32,839 nt of DNA from Thauera terpenica 58Eu (lineage in GTDB: Bacteria > Pseudomonadota > Gammaproteobacteria > Burkholderiales > Rhodocyclaceae): contig NZ_ATJV01000062.1 in assembly GCF_000443165.1 (NCBI RefSeq), forward strand, positions 1-32,839, read 5' to 3'. The notes beneath the pieces are model-generated. The model did no database searches. It was not told the DNA's origin and saw nothing but the letters and a program-made list of their open reading frames with translations. The translations under genes were made by a program, and so were the position numbers. Positions 16,239-23,354 of this stretch are shown here, one piece after another; position 1 is the first letter of the stretch; each line of letters begins with the position of its first letter.

Positions 16239-17636
16239 TCAGAAAGGCAGGCTCAGGCCTGGCCAGACCGCATCGATCGCGCTGCGAAATGTGGCTTGAA
16301 TGCGGGCGAGTGCAGCCTCGTCATCGGCTTCGAAGCGCAGCACGACCACCGGCGTGGTGTTCGACGGCCGCGCCAGGCCGAAGCCGTCGGCGTATTCGCT
16401 GCGCACGCCGTCGATCGTGATCACTTCCTCGGCGGCGAAAAAGTGGGTGCAGGCTTTGAGGCGCTGCACCAGCTCGAAAGGCTCGCCCTCGTTCATCGCC
16501 AGATTGAGTTCCGGCGTGCTGACCGCGTTGGGCAGTGCCTTCAGCGCGGCATTGGCGTCGGCACCGGCAGACAGGATCTCGAGCAGGCGCGCGCCCGCAT
16601 ACAGGCCATCGTCAAAACCGAACCAGCGCTCCTTGAAGAACATGTGGCCGCTCATCTCGCCCGCGAGCGGGGCGCCGGTTTCCTTGAGCTTGGCCTTCAC
16701 CAGGGCGTGGCCGGTGTTCCACATCGTCGGCTTGCCGCCGCGGGCGCGTATCCATGGCGCCAGATTGCGCGTGCACTTGACGTCGAAAATGATCTCGCCA
16801 CCCGGCACCCGGCTCAGCACGTCCTCGGCGAAGAGCATGAGCTGGCGGTCGGGATAGATGATCTCGCCGTCCTTGGTCACCACACCGAGGCGGTCACCGT
16901 CGCCATCGAAGGCCAGGCCGAGTTCGGCGTCGGTGTCGTGCAGGGCGCGGATCACGTCCTGCAGGTTCTCGGGCTTGGAGGGGTCGGGGTGGTGGTTGGG
17001 GAACTTGCCGTCGACCTCGCAGAACAGCTCGAGCACTTCGCAGCCCAGACGACGGAACAGCTCGGGCGCGATGCCACCGGTAACACCGTTGCCGCAGTCG
17101 ATGACGATCTTCATCGGCCGTGACAGCTTCACGTCTGCGACGATGCGCTCGATGTAAGCGCCATCGACTTCGGCGCTGCGCAGATTCCCGGGCGTGCTCG
17201 CGTGCACGAGATCATTGTCGGCGATGCGACGGCGCAGCGCCTGAATCATGTCGCCGTAGAGGGTCTGGCCGCCGAGCACCATCTTGAGGCCGTTGTAGTC
17301 GGGCGGATTGTGGCTGCCGGTGACCGACACGCAGGAGTTGCAGCCGAGTTCATGGGCGGCAAAGTAGCTCACTGGCGTGGGTACGCAGCCGATGTCGATG
17401 ACATCGACGCCGGCGGCGCGGATGCCGTCGGCCAGTGCCGTGGCCAGGGCGGGCCCGGACAAGCGGCCATCGCGGCCGACCGCGATCGCCTGCTGCCCAC
17501 GTGTGACGGCTTCGGAGCCGAGTGCGTGGCCGATTGCGCGCACGGCGGCTGGCGTCAGCACCGTGTCGACGATGCCGCGGATGTCATAGGCCTTGAAAAT
17601 TTCAGGGGCGGGCGTGGCGTGCGGATGCGGGGGCAT
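16239..17636 (-). CDS. algC: Phosphomannomutase/phosphoglucomutase (AlgC type)
   Basis: The 465-residue protein has all four domains of the alpha-D-phosphohexomutase family. The phosphoserine loop is TGSHNPPDYNG (Ser108), the magnesium loop DGDGDR (244-249), the sugar-specificity loop GEMSGHMFF (326-334), and the phosphate-binding loop RPSNTTP (423-429). AlgC-type enzymes interconvert 1- and 6-phosphates of mannose and glucose in the cytoplasm, feeding lipopolysaccharide and exopolysaccharide synthesis. Length and motifs match Pseudomonas AlgC closely. The ATG is not preceded by a strong ribosome-binding site, but KAYDIRG lies at residue 15, where the family puts it. It stands between two hairpin-bearing gaps and so is probably a single-gene unit. 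Confidence 0.96.
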   Translation of the reverse strand: MPPHPHATPAPEIFKAYDIRGIVDTVLTPAAVRAIGHALGSEAVTRGQQAIAVGRDGRLSGPALATALADGIRAAGVDVIDIGCVPTPVSYFAAHELGCNSCVSVTGSHNPPDYNGLKMVLGGQTLYGDMIQALRRRIADNDLVHASTPGNLRSAEVDGAYIERIVADVKLSRPMKIVIDCGNGVTGGIAPELFRRLGCEVLELFCEVDGKFPNHHPDPSKPENLQDVIRALHDTDAELGLAFDGDGDRLGVVTKDGEIIYPDRQLMLFAEDVLSRVPGGEIIFDVKCTRNLAPWIRARGGKPTMWNTGHALVKAKLKETGAPLAGEMSGHMFFKERWFGFDDGLYAGARLLEILSAGADANAALKALPNAVSTPELNLAMNEGEPFELVQRLKACTHFFAAEEVITIDGVRSEYADGFGLARPSNTTPVVVLRFEADDEAALARIQATFRSAIDAVWPGLSLPF

Positions 17637-17709
17637 AAGGCAGGGAGCGTGAAGTGGACGAAAGCCGGCATTCTATGCCGAGCCGGCTTTTGTCGTTCGC
17701 GCACCTGTT

Positions 17710-17735
17710 CACAGCCCGGCGCGGGCCGGGTTGTG
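17710..17735. terminator. Hairpin downstream of the dehydrogenase cassette
   Basis: CACAGCCCGGC (17710-17720) pairs with GCCGGGTTGTG (17725-17735) over 11 bp with one G-T pair and a 4-nt loop. It is 30 bases past the stop of the minus-strand hydroxyacid dehydrogenase. There is no T-run, so the role as terminator is likely but not certain. Confidence 0.5.
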
Positions 17736-17765
17736 ATCTGCGCCCTGCGAGGGCTGAATGTGTGC

Positions 17766-18698
17766 TCAGCTCACCGGTGTCGGCACGGGCAGGCCGTCGA
17801 AATGTGCGGCCAGATTGGTGAAGGTGAGATCGAACATGGCGTGCACGGTGGCGTCGGTGGTGCTTGCCATGTGCGGCGTCAGCACCACGTTGTCGAGCGC
17901 CAGCAGGCCTTGTGCGAGCTGAGGCTCATGGCAGAACACGTCCAGGCCGGCAGCCAGAATCCTGCGCTCCTGCAGCGCCTGTATCAGCGCCTCCTCGTCG
18001 ATGATGGCGCCACGCGCAATATTGACCAGCACGCCCGTCGGCCCCAGCGCATCGAGCACGGCGGCGTCGATCAGCGCGCGCGTGGCCTCGCCGCCGCTGG
18101 CGCACACCACCAGGAAGTCGACCTCGGCCGCCAGGCTGCGCGCATCGCTGCACCAGCGATAGGGAACGTCAGCTTTGGGTGTGCGCCCGGTGTAGGCGAT
18201 GTCCATGCCAAAGGCCAGCGCGCGTGTTGCCACCGCGCGGCCGATGCGTCCCAGCCCGACAATGCCCAGACGAGCGCCTGATACGCGCCGCGTCATCGGG
18301 TAACGCCCGCTCGCCCACTCCCCACAGCGCACGAAGCGGTCGGCCTTGACCACCTCACGCGCGGCCGCGAGCAGCAGCGCGAGCGCGAAGTCCGCAATGT
18401 CCTCGGTCGACAGGCCAGGGGTGTGAGTCACGCACACGCCATGCTCACGCGCGGCGGCGAGGTCGATGCCGTCGTAGCCGACCCCGAGCACTGAAATGAT
18501 CTCGAGCGCGGGCAGGCGCGTGATGAGCTCGCGCCCGACGACGGACTCGCCGCTGGCGACCATGCCGCGCAGCCGCGGCGCCAGCGCCTCCAGGCCGGCG
18601 CTGTCGAGCTGGGCGAGCTCATGGCAATCGAAACGCTCGCGCAGCCGACTGCCCAGGGCTTCGGGCAGGCGGCAGACCAGCAACACTGCAGGTTTCAT
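17766..18698 (-). CDS. D-2-hydroxyacid dehydrogenase (glyoxylate/hydroxypyruvate reductase-like)
   Basis: The 310-residue protein has the Rossmann motif GIVGLGRIGRA (145-155) and the catalytic triad of the family: Arg229 (NIARGAI), Glu258 (CHEP) and His276 (TPHMAS). SVLGVGYDGID and HTPGLSTEDIADFAL are the substrate-side blocks. It should reduce a 2-oxoacid to a D-2-hydroxyacid, or run in reverse, in the cytoplasm. The residues after the second beta strand (YTGRTPKAD, with Arg and Lys rather than Asp) favour NADP(H). It is the last gene of a minus-strand cassette and starts 7 bases after the stop of the aldolase-like gene, so the two are almost surely co-transcribed. The substrate is unknown; the neighbouring dioxygenase and aldolase-like protein suggest a shared small-acid pathway. 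Confidence 0.92.
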   Translation of the reverse strand: MKPAVLLVCRLPEALGSRLRERFDCHELAQLDSAGLEALAPRLRGMVASGESVVGRELITRLPALEIISVLGVGYDGIDLAAAREHGVCVTHTPGLSTEDIADFALALLLAAAREVVKADRFVRCGEWASGRYPMTRRVSGARLGIVGLGRIGRAVATRALAFGMDIAYTGRTPKADVPYRWCSDARSLAAEVDFLVVCASGGEATRALIDAAVLDALGPTGVLVNIARGAIIDEEALIQALQERRILAAGLDVFCHEPQLAQGLLALDNVVLTPHMASTTDATVHAMFDLTFTNLAAHFDGLPVPTPVS

Positions 18699-18705
18699 CG
18701 TTCAA

Positions 18706-19473
18706 TCATTCCAGCACGCTGGGGTCGCGGCGGATTTCGTCCCTGGCCATGGCTTCCCACAGGAAGGGAAAGCCGCTGGCGTCGGTGCGCTGTCCGGTGG
18801 CTTGCGCAACGGCTGCGGGCAAGGGCACGCCACCGCCGAGCAGATTGACCCGCCACGCCATGCGGCAGCGCCACTCCAGCGTGATCGCGCGCAGGTGTGC
18901 CTGGCGAATGCCGTTGGCCACCACCAGGACACCGTGGTTGGCCAGCAAGGCCCACTTGTGCTCACCGAGTGCGTCCGCGGCCGCACGGCCCAGTTCGCTG
19001 TCTTCCACCGTGCCGCGGTACTCGTCGTAGCACACCGGATCGGTGTCGACCAGGGCCGAGGTCTGGTCGTAGATGGGGGGGACGCGCCCCACCGCCGACC
19101 ACACCGAGCCCCACTCGGAATGGTTGTGAATCACCACGCTGACATCATGGCGGGCGCTATGAACATCGATGTGCAGGTTGATGGCGGGGGTGATGTTCCA
19201 TTCGCCTTCGATGATCTTGCCTTGCGCGTCCAGGCGCAGGATGTCGGACCCTTTCACTTCGGCCCAGGTGAGCTCCCAGGGGTTGGCGAGGTAAGTGCCG
19301 TCTTCCTGGCGCAGCGTGATGTGGCCAGCGATGTGGTCGTTGTAGCCCTCGCGGTGCAGCACTCGGCACAGCAGGGCAACTTGCTGCTGTGGCGTCAGGC
19401 TGGGCAGCAGCGCATGGCGGCCCGGCCGGGGAGCATAGCGGGCCAGTATTTGGGGATCCACGTCATTCATCAT
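18706..19473 (-). CDS. Class II aldolase/adducin family protein
   Basis: The 255-residue protein has the class II aldolase/adducin N-terminal fold: HIAGHITLR, the metal-site pair IHNHSEWG (His-x-His), and NHGVLVV carrying the third His. Members with the full site cleave sugar phosphates or similar aldols with a divalent metal. Here the block that normally reads PSSE and supplies the catalytic glutamate of fuculose-1-phosphate aldolase reads TPAIN, so retro-aldol chemistry is uncertain; decarboxylation, dehydration or another lyase step is possible. The frame extends upstream to a TTG at 19497 and an ATG at 19482. The ATG at 19473 is chosen because GGAG lies 9 bases before it. It is second in the cassette after the TauD-like gene, with 44 bases between them. 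Confidence 0.85.
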   Translation of the reverse strand: MMNDVDPQILARYAPRPGRHALLPSLTPQQQVALLCRVLHREGYNDHIAGHITLRQEDGTYLANPWELTWAEVKGSDILRLDAQGKIIEGEWNITPAINLHIDVHSARHDVSVVIHNHSEWGSVWSAVGRVPPIYDQTSALVDTDPVCYDEYRGTVEDSELGRAAADALGEHKWALLANHGVLVVANGIRQAHLRAITLEWRCRMAWRVNLLGGGVPLPAAVAQATGQRTDASGFPFLWEAMARDEIRRDPSVLE

Positions 19474-19517
19474 TGATATCATCTCCTTTTGCAGCAAAAG
19501 CGATCAGGTGCGCCAGC

Positions 19518-20357
19518 TCACGCGGGCGAGGTCTCACGCGCAAATACCGAGGCGCGGTGCATGCGGCGCTGGTGCGGTCTGTAGTCCAGAATGGCGTTGT
19601 GGATCACGCTGCGATTGTCCCACAGCACCATGTCACCGACCGTCCAGCGGTGGCGGTAGACGAACTGGACGTGCTGGCAGTGCGCATGCAGATAGGCCAG
19701 GATGGCGTCGCTTTCGGCCGGTGCCAGACCGTCGATGTGCGTGGTGTAGGTCGGGCTGATGTAGAGCGCCTTGCGGCCGGTGATCGGGTGCGTGGTGACC
19801 ATGGGATGCAGGTGGCGCTTGCCCATCTTGATGACTTCGAGATAGCGGTCGTGGGTCACGACGCCCTGGCGCAGGGCCGCCGTCATCGGGCCGTTCATGT
19901 CGTGCCAGGCATGCAGGCCGTCGAGGTACTGCTTCATGCGCTCGGACAGTGCGTCATAGGCTGTCGTCATGCTGATCCAGCAGGTGTCGCCCCCACAGGG
20001 AGGCAGGATCTTGGCCTGTGTCATGGTGACGATGGGCGCGCTGGGCAGAAAGCTCTCGTCGTGATGCCACATGTCGGCGCGATCGCCGAGCTTGGAGTCG
20101 ATCAGCGTGATCTGTTCGTAGCCCGCACCCAGGTTGGGGTAAAAGGTGTGAACCTCCGCTTCGCCAAAGTGGTTTGCGATCGCCAGATGTTGGTCAGGGG
20201 TCAGCTCGGGCACATGCAGCACGAGTGCTTCGTGCTTGACGAGTGCAGCTTCGAGCGCCTGCAGCGTTTCGGGCAGGAACACGTCGGCGAGATTGAGATC
20301 AAGCACCTCGGCGCCAATTGCGGGGCCGAGCGGACGGACATTAAAGGGTGAGGGCAC
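19518..20357 (-). CDS. TauD/TfdA-family Fe(II)/2-oxoglutarate dioxygenase
   Basis: The 279-residue protein matches the TauD/TfdA family. The iron ligands are His98 and Asp100 (MWHHDESF) and the distal His267 (RRMHRASV). LPPCGGDTCW is the usual GGDT block, ITGRKALYIS and WDNRSVIHNA are also typical. Such enzymes couple oxidative decarboxylation of 2-oxoglutarate to hydroxylation of small acids, for example taurine or aryloxyacetates, causing C-S or C-O cleavage. The chain ends only 12 residues after His267, and no Arg is seen where TauD places its 2-oxoglutarate-binding Arg; Arg274 is the nearest. The start is GTG, backed by AGGAG about 7 bases upstream. It leads the cassette and is divergent from a TetR gene. 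The substrate is unknown. Confidence 0.9.
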   Translation of the reverse strand: MPSPFNVRPLGPAIGAEVLDLNLADVFLPETLQALEAALVKHEALVLHVPELTPDQHLAIANHFGEAEVHTFYPNLGAGYEQITLIDSKLGDRADMWHHDESFLPSAPIVTMTQAKILPPCGGDTCWISMTTAYDALSERMKQYLDGLHAWHDMNGPMTAALRQGVVTHDRYLEVIKMGKRHLHPMVTTHPITGRKALYISPTYTTHIDGLAPAESDAILAYLHAHCQHVQFVYRHRWTVGDMVLWDNRSVIHNAILDYRPHQRRMHRASVFARETSPA

Positions 20358-20490
20358 AACAGTCTCCTGATGGGTTTGCAGTCTTTGCGATCAATGGCCA
20401 AGCGACTCGGAATAAGCCGCGCCGCGCGCCTTCAAGCACGGGCAGGTCAGCTTTGATGCTCTTCTCGGCTGCTGACTTTATTTTGCCTTT

Positions 20491-20504
20491 TTGATCAACA
20501 TCAA
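20491..20504. promoter_or_regulatory. Perfect FNR/Anr/Dnr-type box
   Basis: TTGAT-CAAC-ATCAA matches TTGAT-N4-ATCAA at all ten defined positions. It would be centred about 38 bases before a start driven by TACAAT (toward tetR) and about 30 bases before a start driven by TAAAGT (toward the cassette). It could therefore activate one side and block the other. The regulator that uses it is not known. Confidence 0.55.
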
Positions 20505-20605
20505 TGCCGCGTCAAGGCGTTTTACAATGACGAGATCAAGTATATGAACACCGCCCTGGTTGCGATAGTCGCTTTGCCGGGCCATGAGTCAACTGGTCAA
20601 GCCCA

Positions 20606-20630
20606 TGATCTGATTGAAGAAATCGGATCA
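20606..20630. promoter_or_regulatory. Candidate TetR operator palindrome
   Basis: TGATCTGATT (20606-20615) and AATCGGATCA (20621-20630) are inverted copies with 9 of 10 positions matching and a 5-base spacer. It lies 35 bases before the chosen tetR start. This is the size and placing of a self-regulating TetR-family operator. Confidence 0.5.
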
Positions 20631-20664
20631 AGCTGCACCTCGGGAGCCCAGCGCTCGCATTTTC

Positions 20665-21363
20665 ATGTCCAATAGACGCAAGCCACCCTCTTCTGAATCC
20701 TGGCCCGCGCCCGGGCAACTTCCCAGCCTGCGCAAGCGCCCCAATCAGTCGCGCTCGCGCGCGCTGGTTGACGCCGTGGCGCAGGCTTGTCTGCAGATCC
20801 TCGACGAAGCGGGCGACGAGGGGCTCACCGTCGCCCGCATTGCGGAGGTTTCAGGCGCCGCCGTTGGCTCCATCTATCAATACTTCCCCAGCAAGGACGC
20901 CATCGTTGCCATGCTCTATGAGCGTGTGCTCGACGAGGAGTCCGAGCAGCTGCTGCTGGTGCGCGAGGATGTGGTTCGCATGCCTCTTGCGGCGGCCCTG
21001 CGCGAGATTCTGGCCAACATCATTCGTGTCGAGTTGCGGCTGTTCAAGTTGAACCAGAGCTTTCATTTGCGCCACCACGCGGCCCTGCATCTGGGGATGT
21101 GGCGCGGCCCGTACCAAACCGCGAACGAGTTCATCGAGGCCACCTGGCTGCCCTTGCTGAAAATGCGTGCGCACGAGATCAGTACGCCGCATCCGGAATT
21201 GGCCGCGTACATGCTCGGGCAGGGGTTGCGCGGCGTGATGCGCTCGGTACTGCAGGACATTCCGCAGCAGTTCGAATCACCCGCCTTCCTCGACAGTCTG
21301 GTCGCCATGGCCCTCGGCTGCCTGCGCCCGCAGGAGCCAGGCGATGGGCAAGAGGATGCTTGA
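20665..21363 (+). CDS. TetR/AcrR-family transcriptional regulator
   Basis: The 232-residue protein has a typical TetR DNA-binding domain at about residues 30-80 (LTVARIAEVSGAAVGSIYQYFPSKDAIVAMLYE pattern; recognition helix GSIYQYF). A roughly 150-residue all-helical ligand-binding domain follows. TetR regulators usually repress the genes divergent from them until a small ligand binds, so the tauD-aldolase-dehydrogenase cassette is the likely target. The frame is open upstream to a TTG at 20614. The ATG at 20665 is preferred because the palindrome at 20606-20630 then lies in the leader, and the extra residues are not helix-like. Neither start has a good ribosome-binding site. The first 25 residues are Pro/Ser/Arg-rich and probably disordered. 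Confidence 0.9.
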   Translation: MSNRRKPPSSESWPAPGQLPSLRKRPNQSRSRALVDAVAQACLQILDEAGDEGLTVARIAEVSGAAVGSIYQYFPSKDAIVAMLYERVLDEESEQLLLVREDVVRMPLAAALREILANIIRVELRLFKLNQSFHLRHHAALHLGMWRGPYQTANEFIEATWLPLLKMRAHEISTPHPELAAYMLGQGLRGVMRSVLQDIPQQFESPAFLDSLVAMALGCLRPQEPGDGQEDA

Positions 21364-21462
21364 GGCTCGCCCCCTGGACAGGAGTTCCGGTCTGCAGTGC
21401 CTGCATGGCGTAAATCGTGGCTTCGCTCCCGGGGAGGCTTCATGACCCGCAGTCACGGGCGT

Positions 21463-21501
21463 GGTGAAGCGCGGCGCCAAGGGCTGGCGCCATCCTTCAC
21501 C
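21463..21501. terminator. Large hairpin between convergent tetR and the SnoaL-like gene
   Basis: The outer stem is GGTGAAG (21463-21469) with CTTCACC (21495-21501), and the inner stem GGCGCCA (21473-21479) with TGGCGCC (21485-21491). A symmetric 3x3 internal loop separates them, and the terminal loop has 5 nt. It ends 2 bases before the stop codon of the minus-strand gene. Confidence 0.6.
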
Positions 21502-21503
21502 TC

Positions 21504-21938
21504 CTAGTGCACCACGCGTGGTGACAAGGCGCCGAAGTCGCTGTCGTCCGGCACCACTGAGGCGTGATGCATGACCATGCGCCAACCGCTGGCGCCGTGC
21601 ATGTAGATGTTGGTGGCGGCGATTGCGGGTGCGCGCAGGGATTGGCCTTCGAGGCGGATATTCTCGAACACGCTGTGCATCGCCATCATCGCATTGCTGC
21701 TCACAACCGCCTGCGTGACGTCGATCCTGAGGTGGGCGGCGCTCGACAGCATCTGCCGCCAGACTTCGCGCACCGACTCGAGACCGACAATGCGCGGACC
21801 GCCCGGGTGGATGCAGACCACCTCTTGCTCGTCGGACCACACTGACATCATGGCGTCGAGGTCAGAATGGGTGAGCGCTTCGTAGAAGGCCGCTTCAGCT
21901 GCGGCCGCGGAAGTGTAGTTGGGTTTTTTTGAGCTCAT
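21504..21938 (-). CDS. SnoaL/NTF2-like (DUF4440-type) protein
   Basis: The 144-residue protein has the cone-shaped NTF2/SnoaL fold signature: an N-terminal helix (AAEAAFYEALTHSDLDAMM), then VWSDEQEVVCIHPGGPRIVGLESVREVWRQ, a strand with AVVSSNAMMAMHSVFENI, and the final strands NIYMHGASGWRMVMHHAS. This fold serves as small isomerases, dehydratases or ligand-binding proteins; catalytic residues vary, so no reaction can be named. Conserved-looking His and Trp residues line the likely pocket. The frame extends further upstream, but the ATG at 21938 is chosen because the fold starts shortly after it. It converges on tetR and may or may not belong with the cassette. It lies downstream of the zinc-finger gene on the same strand, with 90 bases between them. 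Confidence 0.82.
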   Translation of the reverse strand: MSSKKPNYTSAAAAEAAFYEALTHSDLDAMMSVWSDEQEVVCIHPGGPRIVGLESVREVWRQMLSSAAHLRIDVTQAVVSSNAMMAMHSVFENIRLEGQSLRAPAIAATNIYMHGASGWRMVMHHASVVPDDSDFGALSPRVVH

Positions 21939-22028
21939 GTTCCGGCAAAAAAAGGGGGCCAGATACCTGTGTATTGGCCCCCGTGTGTTCGCCGGCTGCA
22001 CAAGATCCGGCGCTTTGAAGTCACGACT

Positions 22029-22229
22029 TCAGTGGTGGCCCTTGGGGTGCGCACCTGTAAAGACGTAATGCGCGCTGCAGTAAGGGCAAACAGCCTCGCC
22101 CGTTTTCAGTACATCGAGAAACACGCGCGGATGGCGGGCCCACAGCGGCGCGCTCGGAGGCGGGCAATGCAGCGGGAGGTCCTTGGCGGTGACGACGACA
22201 GCCTGGGTTTTGTCAGTATTTTCAACCAT
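22029..22229 (-). CDS. Zinc-finger domain-containing protein (NDUFS6/zf-CHCC type)
   Basis: The 66-residue protein carries the CHCC zinc-finger pattern: Cys22 (LHCPPP), His33 (ARHPRVFLDV), Cys48 and Cys51 (AVCPYCSAHYVF), then GAHPKGHH. The family is related to the small zinc-binding subunit of mitochondrial complex I (NDUFS6). In bacteria it is a short, conserved protein of unclear role. It lies 25 bases downstream of ilvE on the same strand, an arrangement common in betaproteobacteria, so the two are probably co-transcribed. The ATG has GAGGA about 9 bases upstream. No role is known in amino acid metabolism. The family call is sure; the function is not. Confidence 0.92.
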   Translation of the reverse strand: MVENTDKTQAVVVTAKDLPLHCPPPSAPLWARHPRVFLDVLKTGEAVCPYCSAHYVFTGAHPKGHH

Positions 22230-22254
22230 GAATCAAATCCTCGAGACGTGGAGA

Positions 22255-23175
22255 TCAGACGTAGGAGAGCCAGTTTTCGTATTCCGGTGCGCGACCATTG
22301 ACGGCGTCAAAGAAGCGTGCCTGTATCCTGGCGGTGATCGGGCCGCGCCGGCCTTCACCGATGTCGCGGTCGTCGAGTTCGCGAATCGGCGTGACCTCGG
22401 CGGCAGTGCCGGTGAAGAAGGCTTCGTCGGCGAGGTAGATGTCGTCGCGTGTCAGGCGCTTGGCGTGGACTTCGTAGCCGAGGTCGCGGGCGATGGTGAT
22501 CACCGAGTCGCGGGTGATGCCGGTCAGCGCCGAGGCAATCTCGGGCTCGAAGACCTTGCCATCCTTGATCACGAAGAGGTTCTCGCCCGCGCCTTCGGCG
22601 ACGAAGCCCTGGTTGTCGAGCAGCAGGGCTTCGTCGTAGCCCTGCTTGGTCACTTCGAGGTTGGCGAGGATGGAGTTGGGGTAGGTGCCTGAGAGCTTGG
22701 CGCGCGGCATCGTCGAGTTGACGTGGTGGCGCGTGTAGGACGAGGTCTTGACGCGGATGCCTTTTTCCAGGCCTTCCTCGCCCAGGTAGGCGCCCCACGG
22801 CCAGGCCGCGATGGCGACGTGCACGGTGGCGCCGCGCGTGGAGATGCCCATCTTTTCCGAGCCGTAGAAGGCCAGCGGACGCAGGTAGCAGGACTCGAGC
22901 TTGTTGGCGCGCACGACCTCCTTCTGGGCCTCCATGAGTTCATCCTTCGAGTAGGGGATGTCCATCATGTAGATCTTGGCGGAGTTGAGCAGGCGCTGGG
23001 TGTGCTCGGCGAGGCGGAAGATGGCCGTGCCCTTGGCCGTGTTGTACGCGCGCACACCTTCGAAGACGGCCAGCCCATAGTGCAGGGAATGGGTCAGCAC
23101 GTGGGTGGTGGCGTCGCGCCACGGGACGAGCTTGCCGTCTTGCCAGATGAAACCGTCGCGGTCAGCCATGGACAT
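22255..23175 (-). CDS. ilvE: Branched-chain amino acid aminotransferase
   Basis: The 306-residue protein is a fold-type IV PLP aminotransferase, close to E. coli IlvE. The blocks are SLHYGLAVFEGVRAY, YLRPLAFYG, the PLP lysine in PRAKLSGTYPNS (Lys160), the EGAGENLFVIKDG region, GITRDSVITIARDLG and FFTGTAAEVTPIRELD. It makes the last step of Leu, Ile and Val synthesis, moving the amino group from glutamate to the 2-oxoacids. The frame extends to a GTG at 23190. The ATG at 23175 is chosen because GGAG sits 9 bases before it. A minus-strand TAGAAT at 23244-23239 is a possible -10. The gene is divergent from nudJ and is followed by the zinc-finger gene. Confidence 0.96.
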   Translation of the reverse strand: MSMADRDGFIWQDGKLVPWRDATTHVLTHSLHYGLAVFEGVRAYNTAKGTAIFRLAEHTQRLLNSAKIYMMDIPYSKDELMEAQKEVVRANKLESCYLRPLAFYGSEKMGISTRGATVHVAIAAWPWGAYLGEEGLEKGIRVKTSSYTRHHVNSTMPRAKLSGTYPNSILANLEVTKQGYDEALLLDNQGFVAEGAGENLFVIKDGKVFEPEIASALTGITRDSVITIARDLGYEVHAKRLTRDDIYLADEAFFTGTAAEVTPIRELDDRDIGEGRRGPITARIQARFFDAVNGRAPEYENWLSYV

Positions 23176-23238
23176 GATTTTGTTCTCCACCTCAGAAAGT
23201 TGATTCGACGGCCCGCGTCGGGCGAGCCTAACCCCGGG

Positions 23239-23244
23239 ATTCTA
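23239..23244 (-). promoter_or_regulatory. Candidate -10 element for ilvE
   Basis: TAGAAT on the minus strand, about 64 bases before the chosen ATG. The hexamer 17 bases upstream (TTCGCG) matches TTGACA at only three positions. Confidence 0.3.
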
Positions 23245-23321
23245 GCGCAAACACCCGCTCCGCGAACGCCGCATGCTGGGCTGAAAGCCCCGGTGTGCTG
23301 GGGAAAAGCCCTATCGCACGC

Positions 23322-23327
23322 TAGAAT
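23322..23327 (+). promoter_or_regulatory. Candidate -10 element for nudJ
   Basis: TAGAAT on the plus strand would start transcription near 23334, about 20 bases before the TTG start of nudJ. No clear -35 box is seen. Confidence 0.3.
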
Positions 23328-23354
23328 GCCGGGCTGCAGCCAGGGGAGTGTGAG

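Larger units (their letters stand above)
20358..20664. other. Divergent control region between the tauD-like cassette and tetR
   Basis: This 307-bp stretch holds no credible gene and is AT-richer than its surroundings. It contains a perfect FNR-type box (20491-20504), a possible -10 for the minus strand (TAAAGT, 20480-20475, with TTGATG 18 bases upstream), a possible -10 for the plus strand (TACAAT, 20523-20528), and a long palindrome (20606-20630) close to the tetR start. Confidence 0.6.

Noticed and set aside
17202-18281. 359-codon plus-strand frame across algC and the dehydrogenase
   Set aside because: It spans two genes on the other strand and the hairpin between them; no credible product.
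19501-19517. Possible frameshift extending the TauD-like C-terminus
   Set aside because: The next frames downstream of the stop show no continuation of the family's end, so truncation by frameshift is not supported.
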